Assembly (NCBI GenBank): GCA_947646735.1
Contig: CANTFK010000107.1
Coordinates: 1-64,000, forward strand
Direction: 5' to 3'
DNA from: Peronospora farinosa
Lineage: Eukaryota > Oomycota > Peronosporomycetes > Peronosporales > Peronosporaceae
DNA length: 64,000 nt
Of this stretch, positions 52,745 through 62,893 are shown one piece after another. How positions within the stretch are numbered: the stretch's first letter is position 1; the number at the start of each line of letters is the position of its first letter. The translations under genes and the position numbers were made by a program. The notes under the pieces were generated by a model. The model worked only from the letters and a program-made list of their open reading frames with translations. It was not told the DNA's origin and did no database searches.

Positions 52745-53828
52745 CTACTGCTCTCCCGCATTTCCCGACCTATCTTGGGCAGATGATGAACCCGTGCGTC
52801 GTGCACGCTGGTTTTTCGAACCACCCTTCGGGTTGGGAGACCTTTTGCTGGCTGCCTTGGCCCCAGCAGCAAGTTTGGCAAAGCAGCGAGCCATCATATG
52901 GCCTCGCTTGCCGCACTTGTAGCAGATCACATCTGCATTGCCTAACTCTATAGGAGTGGCATCAGACTTCTCGGACGACGGCCTGTAATAGGCTGTCGCC
53001 GAGGCGCTGTTGTAGGATTGCTCCTCAACTAAGGCAATGTCAATTGCCTCTTCCATCGTCGCTAACACCTTTCTGAAAAGGGCCTGACGCGATGGGCCAT
53101 GCCTAAGTCCATTCATGAACGTGGCTACCTTGATACGCTCTGGTATCGGTTCCCCATTAATAGACGCCGACAGCGAACGCATCTCCTGCACAAATTCTTG
53201 CAGAGAGCGTTTCGCCTGTCGTGCTCCAAAGAAGCGCGCCATAAGCAACACTTCGTTGTTAGGCGGCTGATACATGGCGCGAATCTTTGTTTTCAAAGGT
53301 CGAACATGATGGAAATGCATCAGCATTTGCCATCAGCGCAGAGTATGCCCACTCTGACGCTTTGCCACGCAAGTTGGACATGGCATACGACACAATTCTG
53401 GTGTCGTCTTCGATGAGCTGCGCCACTCCACATTGCTCCACTGCTAATAGCCAGTGAACAATCGTGTGAGGGCTAGTTCCATCGAACTTCGGAGGGTCCA
53501 TCCGAATGGGCCTCGGTTGAGCAGGCCGGGCAGAGAGCGTCTCAACAGTCCTGTTGAGCGCCTCATTACGTGCCTGCTCAAGCCTAAGCTCATCCTGAGT
53601 CTTAGTGATGGACTCAGCGGTGGCTTGGCTGTTTACCTCGGACGCGTTTCTACGCTGTCCGAGCACAAACGCCTCAAATTGCTCCAACTGAGCAACATGT
53701 TGCTCAGGAGGACAATGCAAGAGATTGACCAGGACTTGTTCACCAAGTCCCTGCGCCATATGCTCTGCCAACTCCCTATGATGTTGGGAGAGGTGAGGGA
53801 AGTCGCTCCAGTCCATATTAAGGACCAT
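52745..53828 (-). pseudogene. gag, unit 1 (one frameshift)
   Basis: From ATG 53828, same organisation as the + strand copy: capsid core, the shared extra G at about 53300, C-terminal half 53326-52745 with CYKCGKRGHMMARC and a basic tail ending SSSAQDRSGNAGEQ. Apart from the single inserted base the sequence is open throughout. Confidence 0.82.
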
Positions 53829-54031
53829 CTTAACCACACTCACGCTCAAAGAGACGGGTCGTGGGACGGACTACTAAAGCTACCAAGTGTAGACGGGCAC
53901 TTCTACGAAGTTGCCTCGTGCTACTTAGCACAAACCTTCAGCAAAAGCGAGGAAACGGTTAGAACGTCTACCCTTCGCGTGCGAGGGTGGTTATACGGTT
54001 GGCTGACTGCTTAAGAAATCGTACCACCAGT

Positions 54032-54485
54032 TGCCTCTCGCTTAAGCGAGAGTGCAACGAACTACTTAACAAGAAGGCACCGACGTCACGCAGAAGCTTT
54101 TCAACTTCTCGTGCGTGGTGCTTTTGTGTAGCAAATTCAAGACTGAGCTATATTTAATTAATTATAACTAAATATATACTTAACTACTGATTGGCTATAT
54201 ATGTATATAGATCGGATACGCGACTCTTTAGAAGCGTATCCTGTCGCATGAACTTAAATCTAGATTTAAGATCGCAACTGACGTCTTTCTGAGACGTCGC
54301 GATGCCTAGCTTCAACTAGCGTCATCCCTTCCCATGTGAATCCACAAATGGATATCACATTCACGAGGGTGGATCACGTTTGTGTATCACACCCAAGTGA
54401 CAGGTCAAAAGTAATCATGGATACTTTTAGACCAAACATTGAGTATATTACATAATGTTTACGTGTAACTAGATGCCCTGTTACA
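54032..54485 (-). mobile_element. Array LTR 2 (shared by units 1 and 2)
   Basis: 454 bp, exactly 3946 bp after LTR 1. It is the 5' LTR of unit 1 and the 3' LTR of unit 2 (purine tract ACGGAGGATGG on the minus strand before it). Differences from LTR 1 seen: a G/A change in GGATCACGTTTGTG and one in the adjoining purine tract. Confidence 0.9.
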
Positions 54486-54587
54486 CCATCCTCCGTTTTA
54501 GAACAAATTTTACATTTGTAAAACATCGCCTAGGAGATAGACAGACTGCGAGCCGTCATAGAACGCGCCGCTTAGTATACTATTCTC

Positions 54588-55220
54588 ATGCCACCGAAAC
54601 GTGGTAAGGCTGATGGGTCGCCTGCAAAGGCACCCATGCAGTCCAGCACTAAGCGCACGCGCCGCGATTCATCGCAGCCGTCGCAAAGTGCTTCAGGCAC
54701 TGAGGTGAATCTTCCATCTCACTATAATGTGGATGAAGATCCATCTCTCATTGTAGACTACAATGAGACTACACCACTGCCATCACCCCAAAGTGGAGAT
54801 GAGCAAAGCGCATTGATGGGACATATGTCCCCATCATTTAAGGAAACCGTCCTTGAAAAAGCTTCTATGCTTCCTGCAAGCGAAGGTAAAACCTCGTCGC
54901 CTGCGCCTACGAGCGCAGCGACTAAGACTGAGCACGCTACTTCGAAAGGAGTAGTCGTGACTCAGTCAGATGTAACTTTTCAAGCTGATGTCTTGACAAT
55001 CCATAATGGAGAATCAGACTCAGGTGAGTGTGAGCGTAAAGCTCCACCAAGTACACCGTCGGCCTCACTAGCCCGCCGTAGCGAGGGCGGTTACGTGAGT
55101 GGTGGCTTGCCACCAATGCCACCTCCATCTGAGTGGATGAACTCGGATGGGTCTAGCGCAGCGCTTTTGCAGCGTGCAACTATAGACGCTCATAAATTTT
55201 ATAGCGTCTTTCCTTTGTAG
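54588..55220 (+). CDS. Antisense accessory ORF of the array element, unit 2
   Basis: It is identical in length to the ORF at 50642, with one amino-acid difference near the end (EWMNSDG for EWMNSNG) and a few silent changes. It has the same TAG after HKFYSVFPL and the same open extension beyond it. The ATG is about 100 bp from LTR 2. Same interpretation as unit 1. Confidence 0.5.
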   Translation: MPPKRGKADGSPAKAPMQSSTKRTRRDSSQPSQSASGTEVNLPSHYNVDEDPSLIVDYNETTPLPSPQSGDEQSALMGHMSPSFKETVLEKASMLPASEGKTSSPAPTSAATKTEHATSKGVVVTQSDVTFQADVLTIHNGESDSGECERKAPPSTPSASLARRSEGGYVSGGLPPMPPPSEWMNSDGSSAALLQRATIDAHKFYSVFPL

Positions 55221-55390
55221 AAAAAGCAGGGCAAAGCACTGGGTCGTGCTTTCCCAATTCCAGTCGTGCTACGTTCTAATGAAACAGCCGACGAATATGA
55301 AGCTGAAATTCGGCGCCGTGTAACGTTGCATGTAGATTCAACGAGAAACCGGTCGCAGCGAGTCAGCTTCGCCATGGAGCGTGCGCATAC

Positions 55391-56644
55391 TTGGGTCGGC
55401 ACTTCTGCTGGAAACACATCACGGTGTTTCCACAGAACATCACAGAAAGGGCTGCCCTTAAAGGCATACCAGCCTTGAGCAGCGAACCGTTTCTTTTTGT
55501 CGGTCTCCAAGACGCTATCATCCATTGTGGATGAAGAGCAACAGTCCACCACGTTCTCTTCTGGAACTGGTGCGACTATCTCGTGGATCTTTCCTTCCTT
55601 TAGTTCGGACAGGAACAGATCCCACGTCATCTCCGAGAGATTTACTATCTCCTCGGAAGATGCCAAGACAAGTTGGAGCACCTCAACTGAGGATGCCTCC
55701 GGCATTTTGTCTTCGACGGCCTCGAACAACTCGTTCGTAGGTCCGTCCTCTTGGACCGAGACTGATCCAAGGGTCACTCGTTTCGACGTGCCCTTGATCG
55801 TCTTAATACGTCTGGTGCTCGTTCATTGAGTCACCAGGACCTTTGACCTGGAAGAAGGTGTCGTTGTTATCTCAGCTAACGCACTCCTTCCAACCGCACC
55901 AGACTCTTGGCTCTGTGGCGGTTCTTGTGGCGCTTGACTTCCTGTCAGCCCACCATCAACTGCCACAGGCTCTCGGCTTTGTGCAGGACTATTGAACGCA
56001 TGACTACTTGTCATCGCCCCATTCACCACACCAGTCTTTTCGACCTGGGTAGGAATATGTGTGTCACCTGGCTTTCCTCCAGTGCACTTCCAACTACACC
56101 ACTCCTTTCGAGCTGGGTAGTTCCTGGTGTCGATTGACATACCATCATCGCACCCTCGACTGTGTTGGACACAGCATCAATCGCATAAGCTTCTCGCAAG
56201 AGCACATCCTTTCCGGTGTCTTGCGTAGAGCTAGCGACTGTGCGTGTACGCCAGCCAGTCTATCCATGGTTGGTGTTTAGCCAACCAAGACATGCCTAGG
56301 ATGAGGTCATACGGACTCTCCATACCTAGCACTGTGAACTTCTCTTTACAAGAGAAGTCACTGAAACTGAAGGCGAGTTCAACTTGAACTCCCTCCGATT
56401 TGACGAGCGCGCCGTTCGCTAAACGAACGATCGCCTCTTCTCGCTTGCCATCCTGGAAAAGCGACTCATAACTCACCGGTCTCTTTTTAAGAGCTGCGAG
56501 CTTCACAAAACTTTTTGATGCACCCGAATCCACGAGAAGGGTCATCACTTGGTCATAGCCTCGTACTCGAGCGATATCGACCAAAAGAGTTGAGGTCCGA
56601 CCTTTCGGAACCTCAGGGACTATGCTACCCATTTGTTCGATCAC
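55391..56644 (-). pseudogene. Protease, linker and first RT residues, unit 2
   Basis: The protease starts at the same motif (MIEQMGSIVPEVPKG) and keeps the active site VDSGASKSFVKL, so unlike unit 1 the catalytic triplet is intact. A 4-bp insertion near 56254 (CCAGCCAGTC against CCAGTC) shifts the frame after ILGMSWLAKHQPWIDW. Linker (56140-55823), shared TGA, and the RT-start block ending DVFPAEVP follow as in unit 1, and the remainder of pol is deleted at the same point. Confidence 0.75.
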
Positions 56645-56694
56645 TCTGAACTTAGGGGTAGCTTCAGAGTCCGCGACAGTAGGGCATCCCGCCC

Positions 56695-57775
56695 CTACTG
56701 CTCTCCCGCATTTCCCGACCTATCTTGGGCAGATGATGAACCCGTGCGTCGTGCACGCTGGTTTTTCGAACCACCCGGGTTGGGAGACCTTTTGCTGGCT
56801 GCCTTGGCCCCAGCAGCAAGTTTGGCATAGCAGCGAGCCATCATATGGCCTCGCTTGCCGCACTTGTAGCAGATCACATCTGCATTGCCAAACTCCATAG
56901 GAGTGGCATCAGACTTCTGGGACGACGGCCTGTAATAGGCTGTCGCCGAGGCGCTGTTGTAGGATTGCTCCTCAACTAAGGCAATGTCAATTGCCTCTTC
57001 CATCGTCGCTAACACCTTTCTAAAAAGGGCCTGACGCGATGGGACGTGCCTAAGTCCATTCATGAACGTGGCCACCTTGATACGCTCTGGTATCGGTTCC
57101 CCATTAATAGACGCCGACAGCGAACGCATCTCCTGCACAAATTCTTGCAGAGAGCGTTTCGCCTGTCGTGCTCCAAAGAAGCGCGCCATAAGCAACACTT
57201 CGTTGTTAGGCGGCTGATACATGGCGCGAATCTTTGTTTTCAAAGGTCGAACATGATGGAAACGCATCAGCATTAGCCATCAGCGCAGAGTATGCCCACT
57301 CTGACGCTTTGCCACGCAAGTTGGACATGGCATACGACACAATTCTGGTGTCGTCTTCGATGAGCTGCGCCACTCCACATTGCTCCACTGCTAATAGCCA
57401 GTGAACAATCGTGTGAGGGATAGTTCCATCGAACTTCGGAGGGTCCATCCGAATGGGCCTCGGTTGAGCAGGCCGGGCAGAGAGCGTCTCAACAGTTCTG
57501 TTGAGCGCCTCATTACGTGCCTGCTCAAGCCTAAGCTCATCCTGAGTCTTAGTGATGGACTCAGCGGTGGCTTGGCTGTTTACCTCGGACGCGTTTCTAC
57601 GCTGTCCGAGCACAAACGCCTCAAATTGCTCCAACTGAGCAACATGTTGCTCAGGAGGACAATGCAAGAGATTGACCAGGACTTGTTCACCAAGTCCCTG
57701 CGCCATATGCTCTGCCAACTCCCTATGATGTTGGGAGAGGTGAGGGAAGTCGCTCCAGTCCATATTAAGGACCAT
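56695..57775 (-). pseudogene. gag, unit 2 (one frameshift)
   Basis: From ATG 57775, as in the other copies, with the shared extra G near 57247. The C-terminal half 57273-56695 has the zinc knuckle CYKCGKRGHMMARC and a two-codon deletion in the basic tail (SPNPGGSKN against SPNPKGGSKN region). Otherwise open. Confidence 0.82.
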
Positions 57776-57978
57776 CTTAACCACACTCACGCTCAAAGAG
57801 ACGGGTCGTGGGACGGACTACTAAAGCTACCAAGTGTAGACGGGCACTTCTACGAAGTTGCCTCGTGCTACTTAGCACAAACCTTCAGCAAAAGCGAGGA
57901 AACGGTTAGAACGTCTACCCTTCGCGTGCGAGGGTGGTTATACGGTTGGCTGACTGCTTAAGAAATCGTACCACCAGT

Positions 57979-58432
57979 TGCCTCTCGCTTAAGCGAGAGT
58001 GCAACGAACTACTTAACAAGAAGGCACCGACGTCACGCAGAAGCTTTTCAACTTCTCGTGCGTGGTGCTTTTGTGTAGCAAATTCAAGACTGAGCTATAT
58101 TTAATTAATTATAACTAAATATATACTTAACTACTGATTGGCTATATATGTATATAGATCGGATACGCGACTCTTTAGAAGCGTATCCTGTCGCATGAAC
58201 TTAAATCTAGATTTAAGATCGCAACTGACGTCTTTCTGAGACGTCGCGATGCCTAGCTTCAACTAGCGTCATCCCTTCCCATGTGAATCCACAAATGGAT
58301 ATCACATTCACGAGGGTGGATCACGTTTGTGTATCGCACCCAAGTGACAGGTCAAAAGTAATCATGGATACTTTTAGACCAAACATTGAGTATATTACTT
58401 AATGTTTACGTGTAACTAGATACCCTGTTACA
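57979..58432 (-). mobile_element. Array LTR 3 (5' LTR of unit 2, right end of array)
   Basis: 454 bp, 3947 bp after LTR 2. It ends CCCTGTTACA at 58432 and is followed by non-element DNA, so this is the outer end of the array. A few single-base differences from LTRs 1 and 2 (ACCCTG for GCCCTG; TTACTTAATG for TTACATAATG). Confidence 0.9.
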
Positions 58433-59229
58433 TACATAATCAATAAAGAATCCTTTGTGGTCGTGCTGTATGCCGTAAAGCGGCACCAGAGTGGAAACTA
58501 CCAACAGTCGTAGAGCATCCGAATGTTACCACCTGTCAATTCTGCTAGACACGGTTTCCTGGCCGGTGTATGCTGAATTTCTTTTAGTCCGTCATCTGTG
58601 TCAGGTCGTGGAAGTGTAAGTCGCAGCGACTCAGCTAAATTGAGCTGTTGCTTGGCAATCCTAAATGATAAATGGTTCGAGGCTGCGGTGTTGATAGAGC
58701 GATCAGCCGATGTATGCTGGGTGCAATCATAATCACCACCGACAAATGGTAATCAAGAGCCACAAATGGCATCTTTTTGAGCAGCGCGTAGAAGACCCCC
58801 TATCACTTCACACTGTCGGTGCATATATTTTGAAAAAAAAATTACCTGTATATCCGCTGTTTTACCTTTTTCATCGTCAAATTAGGCGTCCACCATTTTT
58901 GTAGGTAAGATTCCGGATCTGTTGTCGAGAGGGTGCAACAACATTTTCACCCCCGCAGAGTTAGTCGCAAGCCCTAACCAATACGATAAAGTAGGCGCTT
59001 CATTATCGCTTCTGTAACACCAGTGATGAGCCACTTTAGCCGCAAAAATGTGGCTGTGTCTTGGGTCAAATGAGTCCCCTGCAATATAATAACATCGTAA
59101 TTTCAGTTTAAGCCGACTTTCTTAAAGAAGCAAGTCGAAGGTCCGTATCTTATCTCCGGATCTGAATTCGCAGACATTTTGTGTCAGTAAACCAATAGTT
59201 TATTCCCAATCTGTTTTGCTTGTATTTGT
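58433..59229. other. Flank of the array, nothing recognised
   Basis: Short ORFs only (longest 64 codons at 58710). No transposon or host motif identified. Confidence 0.4.
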
Positions 59230-59292
59230 GGCGAAGTGAAGGAAGTGAATTACGCAAGGTGTATTCACATATTTCGGTTAAGTCCGAAATGG
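59230..59292. repeat. Copy of the window-left repeat, inverted
   Basis: GGCGAAGTGAAGGAAGTGAA through TTTCGGTTAAGTCCGAAAT matches the reverse complement of positions 1-62. Confidence 0.6.
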
Positions 59293-59616
59293 CCAATATT
59301 GATGAGTCGCGATCTCGCAGAAAGGTTTCGAGATGACGTCAAATGGAATGGAAAACGTGGAGCTCGCAAATCTATGTCAGATTAATTATGGCCTAGAAAC
59401 TACGCAACTGCGATCTCCGGTATTTTTCGATGGCGATCCGCGTGAACGCGATCGCTAAGAAGGAGGATTGGTACATCCAAGTATGTGGAAGACGGTCTGG
59501 TGTGGATCACGTCGCTATGGAGGACTGGAATGATGTGGACATGACATGTCACATAGATGGACCATCTCACATGACCTGAGAAACGGTGAAGAGGACAAGT
59601 CGTGATCCGGCGGATC
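59293..59616. other. GATC-rich spacer before the minisatellite
   Basis: No coding motif. GCGATC and GATCCG words are frequent here and continue through the minisatellite and the ORF to its right, so this probably belongs to the same element. Confidence 0.4.
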
Positions 59617-59890
59617 GCGATCCGATACTAATTATTAGTACCGCGATCCGATACTAATTATTTAGTACCGCGATCCGATACTAATTATTTAGTACCGCGA
59701 TCCGATATTAATTATTAGTAACGCGATCCGATACTAATTATTTAGTAACGCGATCCGATACTAATTATTAAGTACCGCGATCCGATACTAATTATTTAGT
59801 ACCGCGATCCGATACTAATTATTAGTATCGCGATCCGATACTAATTATTTAGTAACGCGATCCGATACTAATTATTAGTACCGCGATCTG
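59617..59890. repeat. 26-27 bp minisatellite
   Basis: About ten copies of GCGATCCGATACTAATTATT followed by (T)AGTACC or AGTAACC. Units alternate between 26 and 27 bp because of ATTATTAG or ATTATTTAG. The array lies about 150 bp 5' of the ORF at 60046, on the side corresponding to the 20-bp minisatellite of the related element at 39.1-39.4 kb. Confidence 0.92.
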
Positions 59891-60045
59891 ATACTAAAAT
59901 GGTATTAAATCCGAGCGAGGTAGCGATCCAGATCGCGGCGATATTGGAGTGGACCACATTACAAGATCTGATTTCTCCGAAAGGGCGATACGTGGCAATA
60001 GATCCTGAGCTACAGATAGTCAAGATCATAGGTTTTGATATTTGA

Positions 60046-60963
60046 TTGGTTAACATTAACAGAGTTCAATTTGCTTCTAAGTACACGTGTCGACTTCTCT
60101 TCCGGGCTGGATTATTTGGCCTCCCGACGTCTCAAGGAAGTCTACCTACTACGCAAGTCATATCCCTGGATTGTTTGGCCAGGGATTGCAAGAATTCTCA
60201 ACAAACAACTCCCCCTGCGATTGGACGCAGCACAACAAGAAAAGGACAAGGTACAAGATCGCGAGACGGCTCAAGTGGTCAGACGATCAAGTATATCAAA
60301 TGGATCAAGTATCTACATTTTGGACAAGGCGATCTCAAGAGAGATCAGGGAGACTCAAATAGAGCACCCCAAGAACAACTGCGATCGTGTGAGGAATTCC
60401 ACGCGACCGCCCCCCCCCCACCTATCCCTAACACAATCAAGTTCAACATCGACTCAAGTCTACCGAGAAGAGAGCAACCCGCCCTACCGACGGGTACACA
60501 AGGTGAGGAAGGCTATACACACGGAATCGGGGTACCCCCTCCGTTAGTCGGTCGTCCGGGCGCCAGTGGAGAGTTGGGATCGCATCAGCAATTTTGCGAA
60601 TCCCACTCCACCACAATGGTGCGCGTGCCCGGATCTTCTGGTGACTCGGTATTTCACCGTGATTCCCTGAGAGACGATGTAAAGGTCAAAATTGAACCTG
60701 GGATTGAAGCGTCAGCGGCAAAGGGATCACCGCAGACGTGTGAAGAAAAAAGATCCCCGGATCATCAGCGTTTTTGGAGGGGCGCAGATGAAAAGAAAAC
60801 AAAGGAGGAAGATCAAGAGATTGATCTGGAAGAAAAACCTCTACCCCCTCCCCAGATCCTTTCGAGGACCCCTTCGGATCGCGTTTTGCAACGCGATCCG
60901 CTGGATAAAAATCCTACGGTTAAAACCGAGGGAAATTTATCCAAAACCACTCCGAATTCATAG
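60046..60963 (+). pseudogene. Leader and N-terminal ORF of dual-RNase H family (second copy)
   Basis: The frame is open from 60046 (no early ATG; the first codon is TTG) to 60963. Its second half encodes LPTGTQGEEGYTHGIGVPPP, then HSTTMVRVPGSSGDSVFHRD and a Lys/Glu-rich segment; all are also present near 38.2-38.6 kb. The first half corresponds to leader sequence and may not be translated. It is separated by a stop and 29 bp from the next ORF. Confidence 0.5.
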
Positions 60964-60997
60964 AAGAAGATAAAATTCGAAGCCATCTCGAGTGAAG

Positions 60998-61642
60998 ATG
61001 AAGGCGCCTGAGTCGGATCATGATGATGCTGACATGAAGCTGGCGCATGAGGAAGACAAGGCGAAAGGATGGCAACTGGATCAGCTGAAATGGTGTTTTC
61101 ATTGGAAGGCGCTTAAAGATCTGTTGTCAAGCGATCCCGTTCTAAAGATCTTGAAACCGAAGTTGATTGGATCGCTGCGAGGACCAATTTCAGCTCCGAT
61201 TCCGACACCGAACCAGTTGGAAGCGATCAGTCGGCTTATGGAGGTGCTCCAGAACGCTGGATTCACCGCTGGAGCTTTTGACGCGCAGGTGCTGTTGGAA
61301 TGCGATCATGATCGGGTGATCCAAGCAGGGCGATCTCTTTTTTCGAAGCTAGTTCCTCTCACTGGAGAGCGCGATCCGGTGGGTCAGACGATACAGCCGA
61401 TTGCAGATATACCAAAAGGGTATCATACTGGATCGTCGCAGTATATGTCAGCGGAATCCGAAGGGGAGTCGGACGACTCGATTAATATGCAGCGAATGTC
61501 ACTTGGACCGGCTGGTGCAGCGCATATTCGCGAGCGACTGGCACCGATTAAGGCCAGAGATGTAACGGGGCTAGAACGTACCGTCACTAGCTTACACGTG
61601 CGCTTGAGGAAGACTCAAGCCCGAGTATTAGGTATTAAGTAA
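60998..61642 (+). pseudogene. 5' ORF of dual-RNase H family, truncated by an LTR
   Basis: ATG 60998 (MKAPESDHDD) opens 214 codons. It aligns with the minus-strand ORF at 38083: LLSSDPVLKILKPKLIGSLR with GPIS, and RMSLGPAGAAHIRERLAP. The last 27 codons lie inside the LTR that begins at 61561 (TGTAACGGGG), so the natural C terminus is lost and the end is LTR-encoded. No gag core or pol follows. This records insertion of the chromodomain element into the older one. Confidence 0.65.
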
Positions 61643-61902
61643 ATTTAACTCTGATTTTTATTTTGGTTTTAATTCGTACTAATTACGAAGATTTTAGTCG
61701 TAATAAATACGACAGTGTTCCCGCCTTTCGGGAACCACACAATTTCAGGTTGATTTATCATTGGTCCATATTGGGGACTTTAGGCCCAATAATAAACCAA
61801 TAATAAATTACCACGCTGTGCCCGCTATTCGGGCCCAGCACCTGCCTACATATGTAATTGTTTATTTGTGTTAATGCTATATGTGTAATGTAGCCCATTA
61901 CA
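61561..61902 (-). mobile_element. 3' LTR of chromodomain gypsy element (copy B)
   Basis: 342 bp from TGTAACGGGG to CCCATTACA on +. On the minus strand it is preceded by a purine tract GAAGGGGGTGA, matching GGGGGTGA at the 7.8-kb LTR. Pol lies on the minus strand at higher coordinates, so this is the 3' LTR. It interrupts the ORF at 60998. Confidence 0.78.
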
Positions 61903-61915
61903 TCACCCCCTTCTC

Positions 61916-62893
61916 ATGACAGCACTCACCAACCGTGAGTGCTCAACTGTCGAAAACCCTTCGCCCACAAACGAACAAGCAATGTCCGGAGACCCAGTAC
62001 CCAATCCAGCAGGACGCCCAAGATACATCAGCGGGAATGCATCAACCAGCATCATGGCGCGGCAGCTCATACCTTGGTCGCTGTACGACTTGTCCGGAGC
62101 TCACGCTCCGAGCTCACTGGACATGATGCGGGACTACTTCCGCCGATTTCGAAAACTGCGCGGGAAAGGTCTTGATGGAATCGAGCATGAAGCTCTACAA
62201 CGTTCTTGGTGCGCCTTCATCCAACGTTGGAATCGGATGCTCGAGGATGGTAGCAGCTTCCAGTTATGGCTCGCCAATCGAGAGGAGCTTCGTGCCGATC
62301 ACTCCATCGGTGCGCTACGCGAAAGAGTGTGTGAGGATGCTTGGAATGAGGACCGTCTCTGCTTCGTCCATGTCAATGAAGGATGCCAATCTTGTGACTC
62401 GACTCCACGCCCAACTCATGACGAATGGCGACGACAGATCGCTGAGTGTCCACTCAGTGATCGCGAACGAAGTTGGATTGCGAAGTATGAGCGAAGTCTG
62501 GGCGAACGGAGAAGCGCAGTTATTCGTGGTGCGCCCCGCTGGCGGCACCACTCGCGACAGCGGAGTCAATCTCCGCGGGATCATCAGCGCAGGGCAGCGA
62601 CACGTTCGCCTGCCCGTCCAGTTGCGCGATTCTCGCCTCGCAATCGTGATATGTATTCACCGCGACATTCTCGATCACGGCATCGATCTCGTTCGCGACA
62701 TCGTTTGCGTTCGCGACATCGTTCTCGTTCGCGTCATCGTTCTCGTTCGCGTCATCGTTCTCGTTCCCGACGACGTGGATCTCCTTATCGCTCTCGTTTG
62801 TCCGAGCGCGTTCGCGTGCTCGCCCGCCTTGGAATAGTCCGACTTCGTGGCTTCATACGACAGAACCACATCTGGAACGTCACGAAGGAGTAA
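61916..62893 (+). CDS. Intact antisense accessory ORF with RS-rich C terminus (copy B)
   Basis: A 325-aa ORF starts at ATG 61916, 14 bp from the 3' LTR, and runs opposite to pol. Residues about 70-150 are the conserved part: DYFRRFRKLR, RSWCAFIQRWN, ALRERVCEDAWNEDR; the same pattern is found in the frameshifted copy at 7888. Residues about 205-295 are Arg/Ser/His-rich (RSRHRSRSRHR repeats, from an 18-bp DNA repeat). The last ~73 codons overlap the 3' end of the pol frame. Its closeness to the LTR would allow antisense transcription from that LTR. There is no zinc knuckle or capsid motif, so it is not an ordinary Gag. RS domains suggest RNA binding, splicing or nuclear export, which is inference only. 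Confidence 0.72.
   Translation: MTALTNRECSTVENPSPTNEQAMSGDPVPNPAGRPRYISGNASTSIMARQLIPWSLYDLSGAHAPSSLDMMRDYFRRFRKLRGKGLDGIEHEALQRSWCAFIQRWNRMLEDGSSFQLWLANREELRADHSIGALRERVCEDAWNEDRLCFVHVNEGCQSCDSTPRPTHDEWRRQIAECPLSDRERSWIAKYERSLGERRSAVIRGAPRWRHHSRQRSQSPRDHQRRAATRSPARPVARFSPRNRDMYSPRHSRSRHRSRSRHRLRSRHRSRSRHRSRSRHRSRSRRRGSPYRSRLSERVRVLARLGIVRLRGFIRQNHIWNVTKE

Larger units (their letters stand above)
50086..58432 (-). mobile_element. Tandem array of two gag-protease LTR elements sharing the middle LTR
   Basis: Period 3946-3947 bp: LTR-unit-LTR-unit-LTR, with a further truncated unit to the left. Each unit has gag, protease and linker on the minus strand and one antisense ORF, but no RT, RNase H or integrase. 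Unit length LTR to LTR is about 4.4 kb. Shared lesions show the units descend from one already defective element. Confidence 0.88.

Noticed and set aside
59617..59890. CRISPR-like array
   Set aside because: Units are contiguous tandem repeats without unique spacers and the genome is eukaryotic; it is a minisatellite. The same holds for 39128-39440.
61916..62893. Reading the 325-aa ORF as the ordinary Gag of an element oriented to the right
   Set aside because: It has no zinc knuckle or capsid motif; the purine tract beside the LTR fits a 3' LTR of the minus-strand element; and the same order with antisense chromodomain pol recurs at 7.5-9 kb. Not fully excluded.
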